Source: Chitinophagaceae bacterium
GTDB taxonomy: Bacteria; Bacteroidota; Bacteroidia; Chitinophagales; Chitinophagaceae
Reading direction: 5' to 3'
Length of the DNA stretch: 64,000 nt
Assembly (NCBI GenBank): GCA_020847395.1
Contig: JADLCD010000043.1
Span: 1-64,000, forward strand
The notes below the pieces were generated by a model, which was given only the letters and a program-made list of their open reading frames with translations, was not told the DNA's origin and did not search any database. This document shows, one piece after another, positions 10,030-18,631 of the stretch. The translations under genes were made by a program, and so were the position numbers. Position 1 is the stretch's first letter. Each line of letters starts with the position of its first letter.

Positions 10030-11331
10030 TTACAAAATAGTATACGTTTCATCCTTCCATATTCCAACCGCTTCAAAGTCTTTTTCCTTTCCTATCACCG
10101 TCATATCCAACGCGTCGCCGCCACTTAGGGCAAGCAGGTTCCATATCACTTTGTTTTCATTCTGCAAAAGCATTATACTGCCCTCCGCATCTTTTAACCA
10201 CCATTTTCCTGCTATTTGCACCGGCTTTAATTGTTGTACGGTATAGGCGCGCTCACCGCCTAACGGCAATATACTACTATACTGCGTTTCAGCTTCTGCC
10301 ACCTGCAGCCAGTTATTATACTTACTGAAAGATATAGCCGAAGTGATAGCTATTTGCTTTTTCACCAATGCTCTTAAAGGAGTTACTGATGGAAAGAAAA
10401 CCAATTCCGCTTCTATAAATAAGCCGGGCATCAGGCTTAATTGTCCGCCCTGCCCGCGAACTATAAATTGCAGCACCAACGCATGTTGCCTGGTTTTTGT
10501 ACCATACAGCCAGAACTTTTCAGTAGTGATATTATCTTCTTCACTTGTTTGCTTGCTGAGCACCAGCCAAATATCTGTTATGCCATCCTGGCTTTTTAAT
10601 TCTTCATGGCTTTGTGTAAAACCAATACCTGTGCGAATATCCTGCTGCAATACATCCGGCAGTGCATCTATATGCAAAAAACTTTCTGCAACTGTATATA
10701 TTTTTGATAACTGTTCAAGAAAAATGCTCTCCCAGCCCTCTGCATAAAAATTTATTGCACCCAATTGTCTTACCATATTAGCCAATCCCGGAGCCTGGGC
10801 ATCCACCATGCGCTTTGCCATTCCTTCAAAATAAGCATTACCTTTTTCTGGCATCAATAGTATACCGTTGCGTATAATATCTTTTAGCCACAGCTTCAGT
10901 TCCTGTATGCCATCATTTACCTTTTTTACTCTTGCCTGCTGACGCTTTAATTGGGCGGCTTCATCAACAGGAGCATCTTTTTTCTCTACCTGCTTTTCCT
11001 GCTTTTCAGCACGCTTGCCGAGCCATTCGTTTACCCACGCAGGCAGTTCCGCTTCTGAAAAAATATTTTTTTGCCGGGAAAAAAGCAACAACAAACCAAT
11101 CCCGTGCTTGCAGGGAAACTTACGGCTGGGACAGGAACATTTAAAAGCAATACCGGACAGATCAACCTGTGTTTGATATGGCTTGCTGCCGCTTCCCTGG
11201 CATTCGCCCCATAAAGCCTGATCATTGAAAGATTTGGTTACCCATTTGGAAGCATTTGCCAAATCCTTCCCGGATTTTTTGGAAGATTCATCAGGCGCAA
11301 GTGCAAGTATTTGTTCTTCAGTCAGGTTCAA
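10030..11331 (-). CDS. SWIM zinc-finger protein, YehQ-like; first gene of the operon
   Basis: This 433-aa protein has an N-terminal SWIM zinc finger with ligands C65, C67, C74 and H76 (KCSCPSRKFPCKHG). SWIM domains bind DNA or proteins in transposases, plant MEK kinases and helicase partners. After it comes a Lys/Gln-rich charged linker (about 110-150), then a domain of unknown function. It starts the minus-strand operon that runs to the VWA gene. The upstream 220 bases are shared with the divergent NIPSNAP gene; I found no clear TAnnTTTG box there. It probably recruits the MoxR machine to a nucleic acid or protein target, but no direct evidence exists in the sequence. Confidence 0.88.
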   Translation of the reverse strand: MNLTEEQILALAPDESSKKSGKDLANASKWVTKSFNDQALWGECQGSGSKPYQTQVDLSGIAFKCSCPSRKFPCKHGIGLLLLFSRQKNIFSEAELPAWVNEWLGKRAEKQEKQVEKKDAPVDEAAQLKRQQARVKKVNDGIQELKLWLKDIIRNGILLMPEKGNAYFEGMAKRMVDAQAPGLANMVRQLGAINFYAEGWESIFLEQLSKIYTVAESFLHIDALPDVLQQDIRTGIGFTQSHEELKSQDGITDIWLVLSKQTSEEDNITTEKFWLYGTKTRQHALVLQFIVRGQGGQLSLMPGLFIEAELVFFPSVTPLRALVKKQIAITSAISFSKYNNWLQVAEAETQYSSILPLGGERAYTVQQLKPVQIAGKWWLKDAEGSIMLLQNENKVIWNLLALSGGDALDMTVIGKEKDFEAVGIWKDETYTIL

Positions 11332-11554
11332 GAGAAATATTTGTTATGAAGATATAGGTAATTTTTTTATTTCGGCAAGCTGTTAAAAAATCAGGCAAAA
11401 TAAAAAAATGTGAATTATTGTTATAGTAAATAATATTATTTAGGCAGTAAATCATTTCTGCTTGTTTTATGCAGTTAACATCCTGCTTCTTCAATTAACA
11501 AGCATATATTGCAAAACATTAAAAATACTTAGCTTTAGAGAAATTTACCCGGCT

Positions 11555-12331
11555 ATGTTTCAAAAAGCTTTCTTTTTATCAGTTTCTTTTTTATCAACCA
11601 TTGGTTTGCTTAATGCCCAGCAAAAACAGGAATTCTACGAAATAAAAGTATATCATTTCAATACCAAAGAACAGGAAGATATATTAGACGGATATTATGA
11701 AAAGGCTTTTATACCTGCTGCTCATAAAGCAGGCGTTAAAAGCATTGGTGTATTTAAACCGGTGAGTAACGACACTGTAACGGATAAGCGATTATATGTA
11801 ATTCTTCCTTTTGCAACAACAGCGCAAATGATTAACCTCATGCAACAAATGGAAAAAAATCCGGAATACATGAAATCCGGTAATGATTATATCAACGCGC
11901 CTTATACTGCACCGCCGTATACAAGATATGAATCAATTTTACTGAATGCTTTTACAACAGCACCTGTAATGCAGTTGCCCCGGTTAACTTCTCCTAAAGA
12001 AGAACATATATATGAGTTAAGAAGCTATGAAGGTTACACTGAAAAAATTTATCGTAACAAAGTACATATGTTTAATGAAGGTGGTGAAGTGCCGTTGTTT
12101 AAAAGGTTAAATTTTAACGCAGTGTTTTATGCAGGCGTTATTGCAGGAAGCCGAATGCCAAACCTGATGTATATGACAAGTTTTGAAAACATGAAAGACC
12201 GCGATGCACATTGGGATACATTCAGGAGCGACAATGAATGGAAAGCGCTTTCTGCAAAACCGGAATACCAAAAAAATGTTTCAAAGTCAGATATTATTTT
12301 AATGAAAGCGACACGCTATTCGGACTATTAA
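11555..12331 (+). CDS. Secreted NIPSNAP family protein
   Basis: I start at 11555 because this ATG opens a clean signal peptide (MFQKAFFLSVSFLSTIGLLNA, then Q); the longer frame from 11462 adds an unconvincing extension. The 258-aa product holds two NIPSNAP-type ferredoxin-like repeats: EIKVYHFNTKEQ... and YELRSYEGYTEK..., the second ending in FRSDNEWKALSAKPEYQ. NIPSNAP proteins have no firmly established enzyme activity. In Chitinophagaceae such secreted forms are common beside sugar-catabolic genes. A weak promoter-like TTG with TAGCTTTA (18 bases apart) lies just upstream. Confidence 0.88.
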   Translation: MFQKAFFLSVSFLSTIGLLNAQQKQEFYEIKVYHFNTKEQEDILDGYYEKAFIPAAHKAGVKSIGVFKPVSNDTVTDKRLYVILPFATTAQMINLMQQMEKNPEYMKSGNDYINAPYTAPPYTRYESILLNAFTTAPVMQLPRLTSPKEEHIYELRSYEGYTEKIYRNKVHMFNEGGEVPLFKRLNFNAVFYAGVIAGSRMPNLMYMTSFENMKDRDAHWDTFRSDNEWKALSAKPEYQKNVSKSDIILMKATRYSDY

Positions 12332-12365
12332 GGGTGTAAGGTGAAGACACACCCTACACTTTTTA
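12331..12365 (+). terminator. Possible terminator after the NIPSNAP gene
   Basis: AGGGTGT (12331-12337) pairs with ACACCCT (12349-12355), 11-base loop, followed after a few bases by TTTTT. The stem is only seven pairs, so confidence is low. Confidence 0.4.
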
Positions 12366-12396
12366 CCTTATACCTCACGCCTTATACACAACAACT

Positions 12397-12618
12397 ATGA
12401 GCCAGGCATTTGTAAAAGAAGGTGAAGAAGAATGGCTGCATGATATTCAGCCTACATTAACCGCGCTTGTAACTTATCTTACAAGAGAAAATAATGGTAT
12501 TCGTGTGTATGAAAAAAACAGCCATTTCAGCGCTAAGCATAACCGAGAGCTACATGTAATGAGTAATGGATTCAGCTATGCTAAAGATGATGAAGGTAAA
12601 TGGTATATTGCGGAATAA
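12397..12618 (+). CDS. Small conserved hypothetical protein (73 aa)
   Basis: The 73-aa product starts MSQAFVKEGEEEWLHDIQPT and ends FSYAKDDEGKWYIAE. It is acidic, with no signal peptide or membrane segment. I recall similar 70-residue proteins in other Bacteroidota but no function. It stands alone 65 bases after the NIPSNAP gene and faces the convergent amidohydrolase gene 12 bases away. The codon use and charged, non-repetitive composition support a real gene. Confidence 0.7.
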   Translation: MSQAFVKEGEEEWLHDIQPTLTALVTYLTRENNGIRVYEKNSHFSAKHNRELHVMSNGFSYAKDDEGKWYIAE

Positions 12619-12630
12619 TATTCTTTTATA

Positions 12631-13911
12631 TTATTTTACTTCAGCTCCATTTTTCCATACTGATATTATACTTCTTGTATTCAAAATATTGCTTTCGGGG
12701 TTGTTAGATAATACAATGAAATCTGCTTTTTTGCCTGGTGCAATTGTTCCGTAAGCTGCATCACAACCTAAAAATTTTGCAGCATTTTTAGTTGCTATAT
12801 TAATTACCTGTAAAGGAGTTAATCCTGCACTTACCATCAGCTCCAGTTCAAGATGTTCTGCAAAACCTTCTGCCCTGGCAGGCGTAGCGCCTGAATCTGT
12901 ACCCATTACCACCATTATACCGGCATTATATATTTTTTTGAGATTTTTAATCGCTATCTCTAACCCTTTTTTATTTCTCGCATATCCTGCTGAATTTTTT
13001 ATGTTGTTGATACAGTCGGGCGAAGTGAGCATTTCGTATACGCCGGGTTCAAGCGCATTTTTAAAAAAATTATCATTTATCCACGATGGATGCTCAGCGT
13101 ATATAAATTCAAATACCTCCCTTGCAAGCGTTGGGATATACACAATATTTTTCTCCTTCATTTTTTTCAGCAACGCATCATCCACTTCTTTATCACGTAT
13201 ACTATGTGCTAAAACATTCACGCCCGCATCAATCAGCTTATGTGCGTCTTCAAGGTAATACACATGCGATGCTACACGCAAACCATGTTTGTGTGCTTCT
13301 TTTATAATGGTGGTATAAATATCCTGCGGCATTTTTTTATTTGATCCGCCAAAATCATCTACCCATATTTTTACAAATGATGGTTTAAGTTTAGCGAGTA
13401 TAGCAACCTGTTTTGCAATTTCAGGATCGTTACCGGAAGTAAACACATGGTTTATATCAAAAGCCGCGGCAGGAGGATTGCCCGGCATACCAAATCCAAA
13501 ACCTGCTGAATACATTCTTGCGCCGGGCAATAAGCCGGCAACAGAAGAATCCCTGAAACCATTAAAAATTAATGGACGATCTGTACCCATGCATAATAAA
13601 GCGCCAACGCCATATTGTTCATAGCGTTTTAAGTGATGAAGCAAATTATCTCTTGTATAATTAACAGCGCTGCTTTGTGTGCCAATAATATTACCGGTAT
13701 GACTATGACCGCTTATTAAAACAGGCATAATTGTTTTACCGGTCATATCTTTTATTACAGCATTTCCGGCTTTTAGTGCTTTTCCTATTTTAGAAAACTT
13801 ATCTCCCTGTATCAATACATCAATATCTTCAATGGCTTTACCTCCATTACCATCAATAAGCGTAGTATGTTTTAATAAAACAGGTTGCTGTTGTGCGTAA
13901 TTAATAAACAT
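12631..13911 (-). CDS. Amidohydrolase family protein, signal peptide cut by in-frame TGA
   Basis: The 426-aa frame is a metal-dependent amidohydrolase of the imidazolonepropionase/prolidase-like type: HSH metal motif in VLISGHSHTG (the usual Asp before it is replaced by Ser-Gly), HVYYLEDAHKLIDAG, NVLAHSIRDK, VVMGTDSGATPARAEG, and the closing GTIAPGKKADFIVL. The frame continues upstream: an ATG at 13950 would give MKNFIATIAFFL, a stop (TGA, 13914-13912), then MFINYAQQQP. Together that is a normal signal peptide ending at YAQ, broken by one stop. As it stands, translation from 13911 gives a protein without the hydrophobic core, probably stranded in the cytoplasm. It is either a recent nonsense mutation, a sequencing error, or rescued by readthrough or restart. 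Confidence 0.85.
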   Translation of the reverse strand: MFINYAQQQPVLLKHTTLIDGNGGKAIEDIDVLIQGDKFSKIGKALKAGNAVIKDMTGKTIMPVLISGHSHTGNIIGTQSSAVNYTRDNLLHHLKRYEQYGVGALLCMGTDRPLIFNGFRDSSVAGLLPGARMYSAGFGFGMPGNPPAAAFDINHVFTSGNDPEIAKQVAILAKLKPSFVKIWVDDFGGSNKKMPQDIYTTIIKEAHKHGLRVASHVYYLEDAHKLIDAGVNVLAHSIRDKEVDDALLKKMKEKNIVYIPTLAREVFEFIYAEHPSWINDNFFKNALEPGVYEMLTSPDCINNIKNSAGYARNKKGLEIAIKNLKKIYNAGIMVVMGTDSGATPARAEGFAEHLELELMVSAGLTPLQVINIATKNAAKFLGCDAAYGTIAPGKKADFIVLSNNPESNILNTRSIISVWKNGAEVK

Positions 13912-13950
13912 TCACAAAAAGAATGCTATAGTCGCGATAAAATTTTTCAT
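13912..13950 (-). other. Detached signal-peptide segment of the amidohydrolase gene
   Basis: Reads MKNFIATIAFFL then TGA in the same frame as the downstream gene. A Lys-Asn start plus a hydrophobic stretch is typical of a Sec signal peptide N-terminus, and it joins naturally to MFINYAQ beyond the stop. Confidence 0.75.
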
Positions 13951-14350
13951 TGCTATGGTTTTATTGAATCGATTTTAAACGACTTTCCCGGGCAGGTATA
14001 ATAATTGACTTTTCTTAAATAAAAAACAAAAACCTAAAAAGAAATAAATGATATGCCTGCCTTAAAAGTAAATACATTCATCGAAAAAAATTGCCCTACT
14101 ATGAGTATATCTATACTTTAGATATAAGTTTTTATGTACCCTATTAATCTATGAGCTACATCTTATACAGACAAAATATAGACCGAAGGGAGAACTCCTT
14201 TCAATATGTAAAAAAGATACATAATGGAAAGATCTTTTTTACGTCTCACGCGCAGGATGCGGCAAACTTTATACTTTTTAAAGCTATCTTTCTCTCGCTT
14301 AAATTTAATCTCTCGTGGATTTCGCGCAGGTATACCCGCCGGTAATTATT
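13951..14350. other. Gene-poor 400-base stretch
   Basis: AT-rich DNA between two minus-strand genes. A 64-codon plus-strand ORF (14151-14345) is present but has no recognisable family, start signal or neighbours in its direction, so I do not call it. GGCAGGTAT (13993-14001) and ATGCCTGCC (14052-14060) form an approximate inverted repeat. I see no tRNA or clear terminator. Confidence 0.5.
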
Positions 14351-15343
14351 TTACTTTATCCTATCTCTTCGCTGTTTTAACTCTCTCCAGGTAGTTAATA
14401 CAATGCCTTCTTTTTCCAGGGCTTTTTTAAATTCAGGATCCATCATAGCAAGTAAGTCGCCCCTGCGGGTAGGGCCGGAGTCGGAGATATAAGGAAATAC
14501 TTCAGTAATATGCGTGCAATGCATAATAATCATTGTAACACCCGGCTTAAGTGCTTTCAGTATTTCAATGTATTGCTTTGTTTTCATTTTCCGGAGATTA
14601 TCATCTGTCGGTTCCACACCTGCAGGTAATTTCCATCCGTAACTGTCAGCGTATAAATCATCAAGTACAGGCAACCCGGCATTCCATAACAAGGCACCAG
14701 CCTCACACGCTTTTGCTAAAACCTGCGGTGTGCTTTTCATTTCTCCAGTAATTAATGTATTATGCCCGCCTGGAAACATAACAGGTATTTTATAATCAAT
14801 ACCTACTTTAATATACCGTTCAGCAAAAGCGGGCGTTGCAAACAAAGTACCCATGTGCGAATCAAGATGCGTTGGTTCAAACCCCATTGTTTTTGCACGC
14901 TCTATCTGCGCTCTTATTTCAGCTTCTACTTCATCGGCGCTGGCATGTTTTACCACGTCTTGCACACTATGCCACATAGCGCCTTCTGCATCAACCAAAC
15001 CCGGCGAAGCAGGCTTGCCGGTAAGCGGTCCCCAGCGGTAATCTTTCCACTCAGAAGTTAGGGTAAGATGAAGTCCTGCGTCAATACCCGGATGTTCTTT
15101 CATATAATGCACAAAGCCCGGAACCCAGGGGCAAGGCATCATAACACTACAGGAATTTGCTACTCCTTTTGTCATGGCTTCTATTCCGCCTGTGTTAGAT
15201 TCATACGACATGCCCATATCATCCACATGCAGAATAATAACCTTAGCACCTTTAGGATAACCCAACTTTTCCGCATAGGTTGTTTGTGCATTAAGCTGCG
15301 AAAAAAAGCATACTGATAATAAAAGAAAAAAGATGTTACGCAT
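14351..15343 (-). CDS. Secreted YdjC/ChbG-like carbohydrate deacetylase
   Basis: The 330-aa product has a signal peptide (MRNIFFLLLSVCFFSQLNAQ) and the YdjC fold motifs: HVDDMG near residue 40 with the metal-binding Asp, DAGLHLTLTSEW, and THLDSHMG with the His/Asp metal ligands. YdjC proteins deacetylate N-acetylated chito- or other oligosaccharides. Being exported, it would act in the periplasm. It lies 78 bases downstream of a Gfo/Idh/MocA gene on the same strand, with an inverted repeat in the gap, so the two may be co-transcribed for sugar catabolism. The substrate cannot be read from the sequence. Confidence 0.88.
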   Translation of the reverse strand: MRNIFFLLLSVCFFSQLNAQTTYAEKLGYPKGAKVIILHVDDMGMSYESNTGGIEAMTKGVANSCSVMMPCPWVPGFVHYMKEHPGIDAGLHLTLTSEWKDYRWGPLTGKPASPGLVDAEGAMWHSVQDVVKHASADEVEAEIRAQIERAKTMGFEPTHLDSHMGTLFATPAFAERYIKVGIDYKIPVMFPGGHNTLITGEMKSTPQVLAKACEAGALLWNAGLPVLDDLYADSYGWKLPAGVEPTDDNLRKMKTKQYIEILKALKPGVTMIIMHCTHITEVFPYISDSGPTRRGDLLAMMDPEFKKALEKEGIVLTTWRELKQRRDRIK

Positions 15344-15363
15344 GGTTTGAAAATTTAGCTGTC

Positions 15364-15408
15364 GGCTATGGGCTAAGAGCTAAGAGCTGTGACTGATAGC
15401 CCATAGCC
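15364..15408. repeat. Intergenic inverted repeat, 11-bp arms
   Basis: GGCTATGGGCT (15364-15374) and AGCCCATAGCC (15398-15408) are perfect reverse complements around a 23-base loop made of the direct repeat AAGAGCT. It lacks a T tract, so it looks like a REP-type intergenic repeat rather than a terminator. Confidence 0.8.
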
Positions 15409-15421
15409 CATAGCTGATCGT

Positions 15422-16780
15422 TCAATATTTAAACACTTTTCCTCCGGCCATCACTTCCTGTGTCTTTTCATCAAATGTTACTTTTTGGCCTGTTCTGAAT
15501 GCTGCGTTCGACATAATTACTGCTTTAGCATGATTATATCCCGCTTCAATAGGAGCATTTGGTTTTTTACGACTGCGCACACATTCCATCCAGTTTCGTA
15601 CATGCGCCACCGTTAGATCATCGCTGCCGGTATTGGCATCAGTAGTTACTTTTGTTGCCATATCATTCAGCGACATTTCGGTAAGCATGTTTGCCTTCAT
15701 ATCCATCGCCTTTGCATATTTTTCTGTTAAGCCGCCTTCTGCATTTATTTTATTGGTATCAAGGTTCAGTGTTCCGCCATTGGAGTAATATATTTCTTTT
15801 ACATCGCCTGCTGCATTGTTCATGCGTGAACTGAAAATTACCTGGAAGCCTGATGATGAATCGTTGAGCGGCCCATAATCAAAAACTGCGGTAAGTGTAT
15901 CGGCATTTTTTCTGCCGTCTTTCCAGGTATAAATACCGCCATTTACAGCTACACTTCTTGGGTGAGGCAGATTAGCGAACCAGTGTACCGTATCAATCTG
16001 GTGGCACATCCATTGCCCCGGTATACCTGATGAATATGGCCAGAACAAACGGAACTCAAGATATTTTCTCGGATCAAATTTATCCGCAGGCCTGTTAAGC
16101 AAAAATCTTTTCCAGTCCGTATCTTCTTCCTTAAGCAAAGGCACAACATCCGGTCTGCGCCAGCGGCCGGGCTGATTTACATTCCATATTAATTCCACCA
16201 TCACTATCGGCCCGAACTTACCCTGGTTTATAAAATCATATGCCGCTTTATATGTAGCGCCACTTCTTCTTTGCGAACCTATCTGCACAACTTTACCACT
16301 TTCATTTACTGCTTTCAATACTGCGCGGGCATCTTCCATTGTTTCTGCCAGTGGCTTTTCTGTATAAGTATCTTTACCTGCTTTAACCGCAGCCACAGTA
16401 TGTAAGGCATGCTGAAAATCTGCTGTGCTTATAAATACGGCGTCCACATCTTTTGAAGCAAGTAATGCTTCATCGTTTAGATAAGTAGTAATATCATGAT
16501 TAAGTTTTCCTTTCAAAAAAGCCTGCCCGTCTTCTCTTCTTTTTTTCCACAGATCTGCAAGCGCAATCATATCAAAATTTAATTCCTTTTGCAGACTTAA
16601 AAAGGAAGGCAGCAAGGCACTTCTGAAACGATCAGAATAACCGATAACGCCAACATTCACCCGATCATTAGCACCAACAATCCTGCTATAGCTTTTAGCG
16701 CTCAGCCCAAGTGTTCCCATATAAGTTGCAACGCCGGTCATGGCACTTTTTTTAATGAATGCTCTTCTTGAATTTTTCAT
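15422..16780 (-). CDS. Exported Gfo/Idh/MocA family oxidoreductase
   Basis: The 452-aa protein begins MKNSRRAFIKKSAMTG, a twin-arginine-type leader, so the folded, cofactor-loaded enzyme is probably exported. The Rossmann fold is represented by VNVGVIGYSDR, and the family motif TEKPLAETMEDA (the EKP lysine region) is clear. The C-terminal part has the WMCHQIDTVHWF segment with the conserved HxxD-like pair of periplasmic family members. These enzymes are NAD(P)-dependent sugar or polyol oxidoreductases or glycosidases. It is followed by the YdjC-like gene and is divergent from the DUF6807 gene, suggesting one sugar-processing locus. Confidence 0.9.
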   Translation of the reverse strand: MKNSRRAFIKKSAMTGVATYMGTLGLSAKSYSRIVGANDRVNVGVIGYSDRFRSALLPSFLSLQKELNFDMIALADLWKKRREDGQAFLKGKLNHDITTYLNDEALLASKDVDAVFISTADFQHALHTVAAVKAGKDTYTEKPLAETMEDARAVLKAVNESGKVVQIGSQRRSGATYKAAYDFINQGKFGPIVMVELIWNVNQPGRWRRPDVVPLLKEEDTDWKRFLLNRPADKFDPRKYLEFRLFWPYSSGIPGQWMCHQIDTVHWFANLPHPRSVAVNGGIYTWKDGRKNADTLTAVFDYGPLNDSSSGFQVIFSSRMNNAAGDVKEIYYSNGGTLNLDTNKINAEGGLTEKYAKAMDMKANMLTEMSLNDMATKVTTDANTGSDDLTVAHVRNWMECVRSRKKPNAPIEAGYNHAKAVIMSNAAFRTGQKVTFDEKTQEVMAGGKVFKY

Positions 16781-16901
16781 ATCAAACTTCTTTTATTGAG
16801 TATTAATGAAAGAATAGTAGCTTTATTTAATCCGTAACTCTAAAGTTATTTAATTAAGAGCGAAACTGAATAACAGGATACTAATTTATAAACGTTTAAT
16901 T

Positions 16902-17969
16902 ATGAGAAGAAACCATTTCTTTTTTAGCTTGTCTTTATTTATGGCATTTACGTGTGCACCAGGTGTATTATTTGCACAGTCAAAAAAAAACCTCCTGAAT
17001 ATTGAAGTAACACCTGTGGAAGCTGATAAAAAAATTACGGTTACGGTTAATGGCAAACCATTTACCGAATTAATATATACTGATACGCTGGAAAAACATT
17101 TTCTCTATCCCATATATGCGCCTGATGGCCAGTTGGTAACCCGTGGCTTTCCTTTTAAACCACGCCCTAACGAACCCACAGACCACCCGCACCACACAGG
17201 TTTATGGTTAAATTATGAAAGTGTGAACGGGCTTGATTTCTGGAACAATTCCTTTGCTATTCCCGCAGATAAAAAAGATAAATACGGTTGGATAAAAACA
17301 CAAAAAATTCTGAAAGCCAAAGGCGGTAAAGAAGGAGAAATTAAAGTTGCCGCCACCTGGGAGAACCAGAAAAAACAGGTATTGCTTGATGAAACAACAA
17401 CCTATTTGTTTAAGGCAGATGAAAACAAAAGAATTATTGACAGGATAACAATACTTACTGCAAAAACAGATGTGAATATGCCCGATGTAAAAGATGGTAT
17501 GCTCGGTTTGCGTGTAGCGCACGAACTTGAACTTCCATCGAACGAGAAAAAAACATTTAAAGATGATAAGGGCAATGTAACCGTGGTAGATGCCAGCGCA
17601 GACAAAGTGCCTTCCGGCAATTATATAACCAGCGAAGGTATAACCGGCGACAGTGTTTGGGCTACCCGTGCCCAGTGGTGTATGCTGTATGGAAAAACAG
17701 GAGAAGATACTGCCAGTATTGTAATTATAGATCATCCGCGCAACCCCGGTTATCCTACTTACTGGCATGCAAGAGGCTATGGGCTTTTTGCCGCTAACCC
17801 GCTGGGGCAAAAAGTATTCAGCAAAGGAAAACAAATGCTTAATCTCACTTTAAAGCAGGGACAATCTGTTGCATTTCGCTACAGAATAGTTATAGCCACG
17901 GGAAAAGAAAAATTGACTAAAGAAGAAATAGGCTTAATAGCCGGCGACTTTTACCAGAATACAAAATAA
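16902..17969 (+). CDS. DUF6807 (PmoA-like) secreted protein
   Basis: The 355-aa product has a signal peptide (about 1-25, ending VLFAQ) and the family landmark RPNEPTDHPHHTGLWLNYE with a histidine cluster, then DFWNN. Such proteins are annotated as PmoA family from a weak link to methane oxygenase naming, but they occur in sugar-catabolic loci of Bacteroidota and Planctomycetes and are not methane oxygenases. It is divergent from the exported Gfo/Idh/MocA gene, with 121 bases between the starts that probably hold both promoters. The enzymatic role is unknown. Confidence 0.85.
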   Translation: MRRNHFFFSLSLFMAFTCAPGVLFAQSKKNLLNIEVTPVEADKKITVTVNGKPFTELIYTDTLEKHFLYPIYAPDGQLVTRGFPFKPRPNEPTDHPHHTGLWLNYESVNGLDFWNNSFAIPADKKDKYGWIKTQKILKAKGGKEGEIKVAATWENQKKQVLLDETTTYLFKADENKRIIDRITILTAKTDVNMPDVKDGMLGLRVAHELELPSNEKKTFKDDKGNVTVVDASADKVPSGNYITSEGITGDSVWATRAQWCMLYGKTGEDTASIVIIDHPRNPGYPTYWHARGYGLFAANPLGQKVFSKGKQMLNLTLKQGQSVAFRYRIVIATGKEKLTKEEIGLIAGDFYQNTK

Positions 17970-18023
17970 GTTTTGCTAATGTATGAGGTTCTGTATTTTT
18001 ACTAAAATTTTAAAGCTATACAT

Positions 18024-18617
18024 ATGAAATCAAAAAGTCTTATTTTGATTGTTATTCTTGGTGCAATCTTATTACTGGGCGGTTGCGGCTGCAATAGTTA
18101 TAATGGATTGGTAAAAGGGGATCAATCTGTAAAAAATTCATGGAGTAATGTGGAAACACAGTATCAGAGAAGAACAGACTTATACAATAGTGTTATCAAG
18201 ACAATTGAGGGTTCCGCCAATTTTGAGAAATCTACATTAAAAGAAGTAATTGAGGCCAGGGCTAAAGCTACCAGTGTAAATGTGAATATTGACGACCCCG
18301 CCACACTTGCACAATTCCAGCAGGCACAAGGACAATTGCAAGGCGCATTTAATAAATTAATGGCCGTTGCAGAAGCTTACCCGGATATAAAAACAACTCA
18401 GGCTTTTCGTGATTTTCAAACACAGATTGAAGGAACAGAAAATAGAATAAATACGGCCAGAGTGGATTATAATGCCCAGGTGAATGCTTATAATCTTAGT
18501 GTAAAAACTTTTCCGAATAGCATTTTTGCCGGTATTTTCCGTTTTACTGAGAAAGCTTATTATAAAGCTGATCCGGGTTCGGATAAAGCGCCAGATATTA
18601 ATTTCAATATTAAGTAA
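18024..18617 (+). CDS. lemA: LemA family lipoprotein
   Basis: The 197-aa protein has an N-terminal membrane segment with the lipobox-like LLGGC (18-22), then the LemA signature YNGLVKGDQSVKNSWSNVETQYQRRTDLYNSVIKTI. It continues with long helices and FAGIFRFTEKAYYKAD near the end. LemA proteins are membrane-anchored helical bundles of uncertain function, usually encoded beside TPM-domain genes, as here: a TPM gene begins 14 bases downstream and a second follows at once. The three form an operon. Confidence 0.93.
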   Translation: MKSKSLILIVILGAILLLGGCGCNSYNGLVKGDQSVKNSWSNVETQYQRRTDLYNSVIKTIEGSANFEKSTLKEVIEARAKATSVNVNIDDPATLAQFQQAQGQLQGAFNKLMAVAEAYPDIKTTQAFRDFQTQIEGTENRINTARVDYNAQVNAYNLSVKTFPNSIFAGIFRFTEKAYYKADPGSDKAPDINFNIK

Positions 18618-18631
18618 CAGCCTAGTTCTGC

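Noticed and set aside
2780-11331. Treating the MoxR/VWA/SWIM genes as CRISPR-associated (cas) genes
   Set aside because: None has a Cas domain; the set has its own known relatives without CRISPR (yehL/M/P/Q in E. coli).
12566-12754. 62-codon plus-strand ORF overlapping the small 73-aa gene and the amidohydrolase 3' end
   Set aside because: Shadow frame over two better genes.
14151-14345. 64-codon plus-strand ORF
   Set aside because: No family resemblance, odd composition and no start signal; it could be real but nothing supports it.
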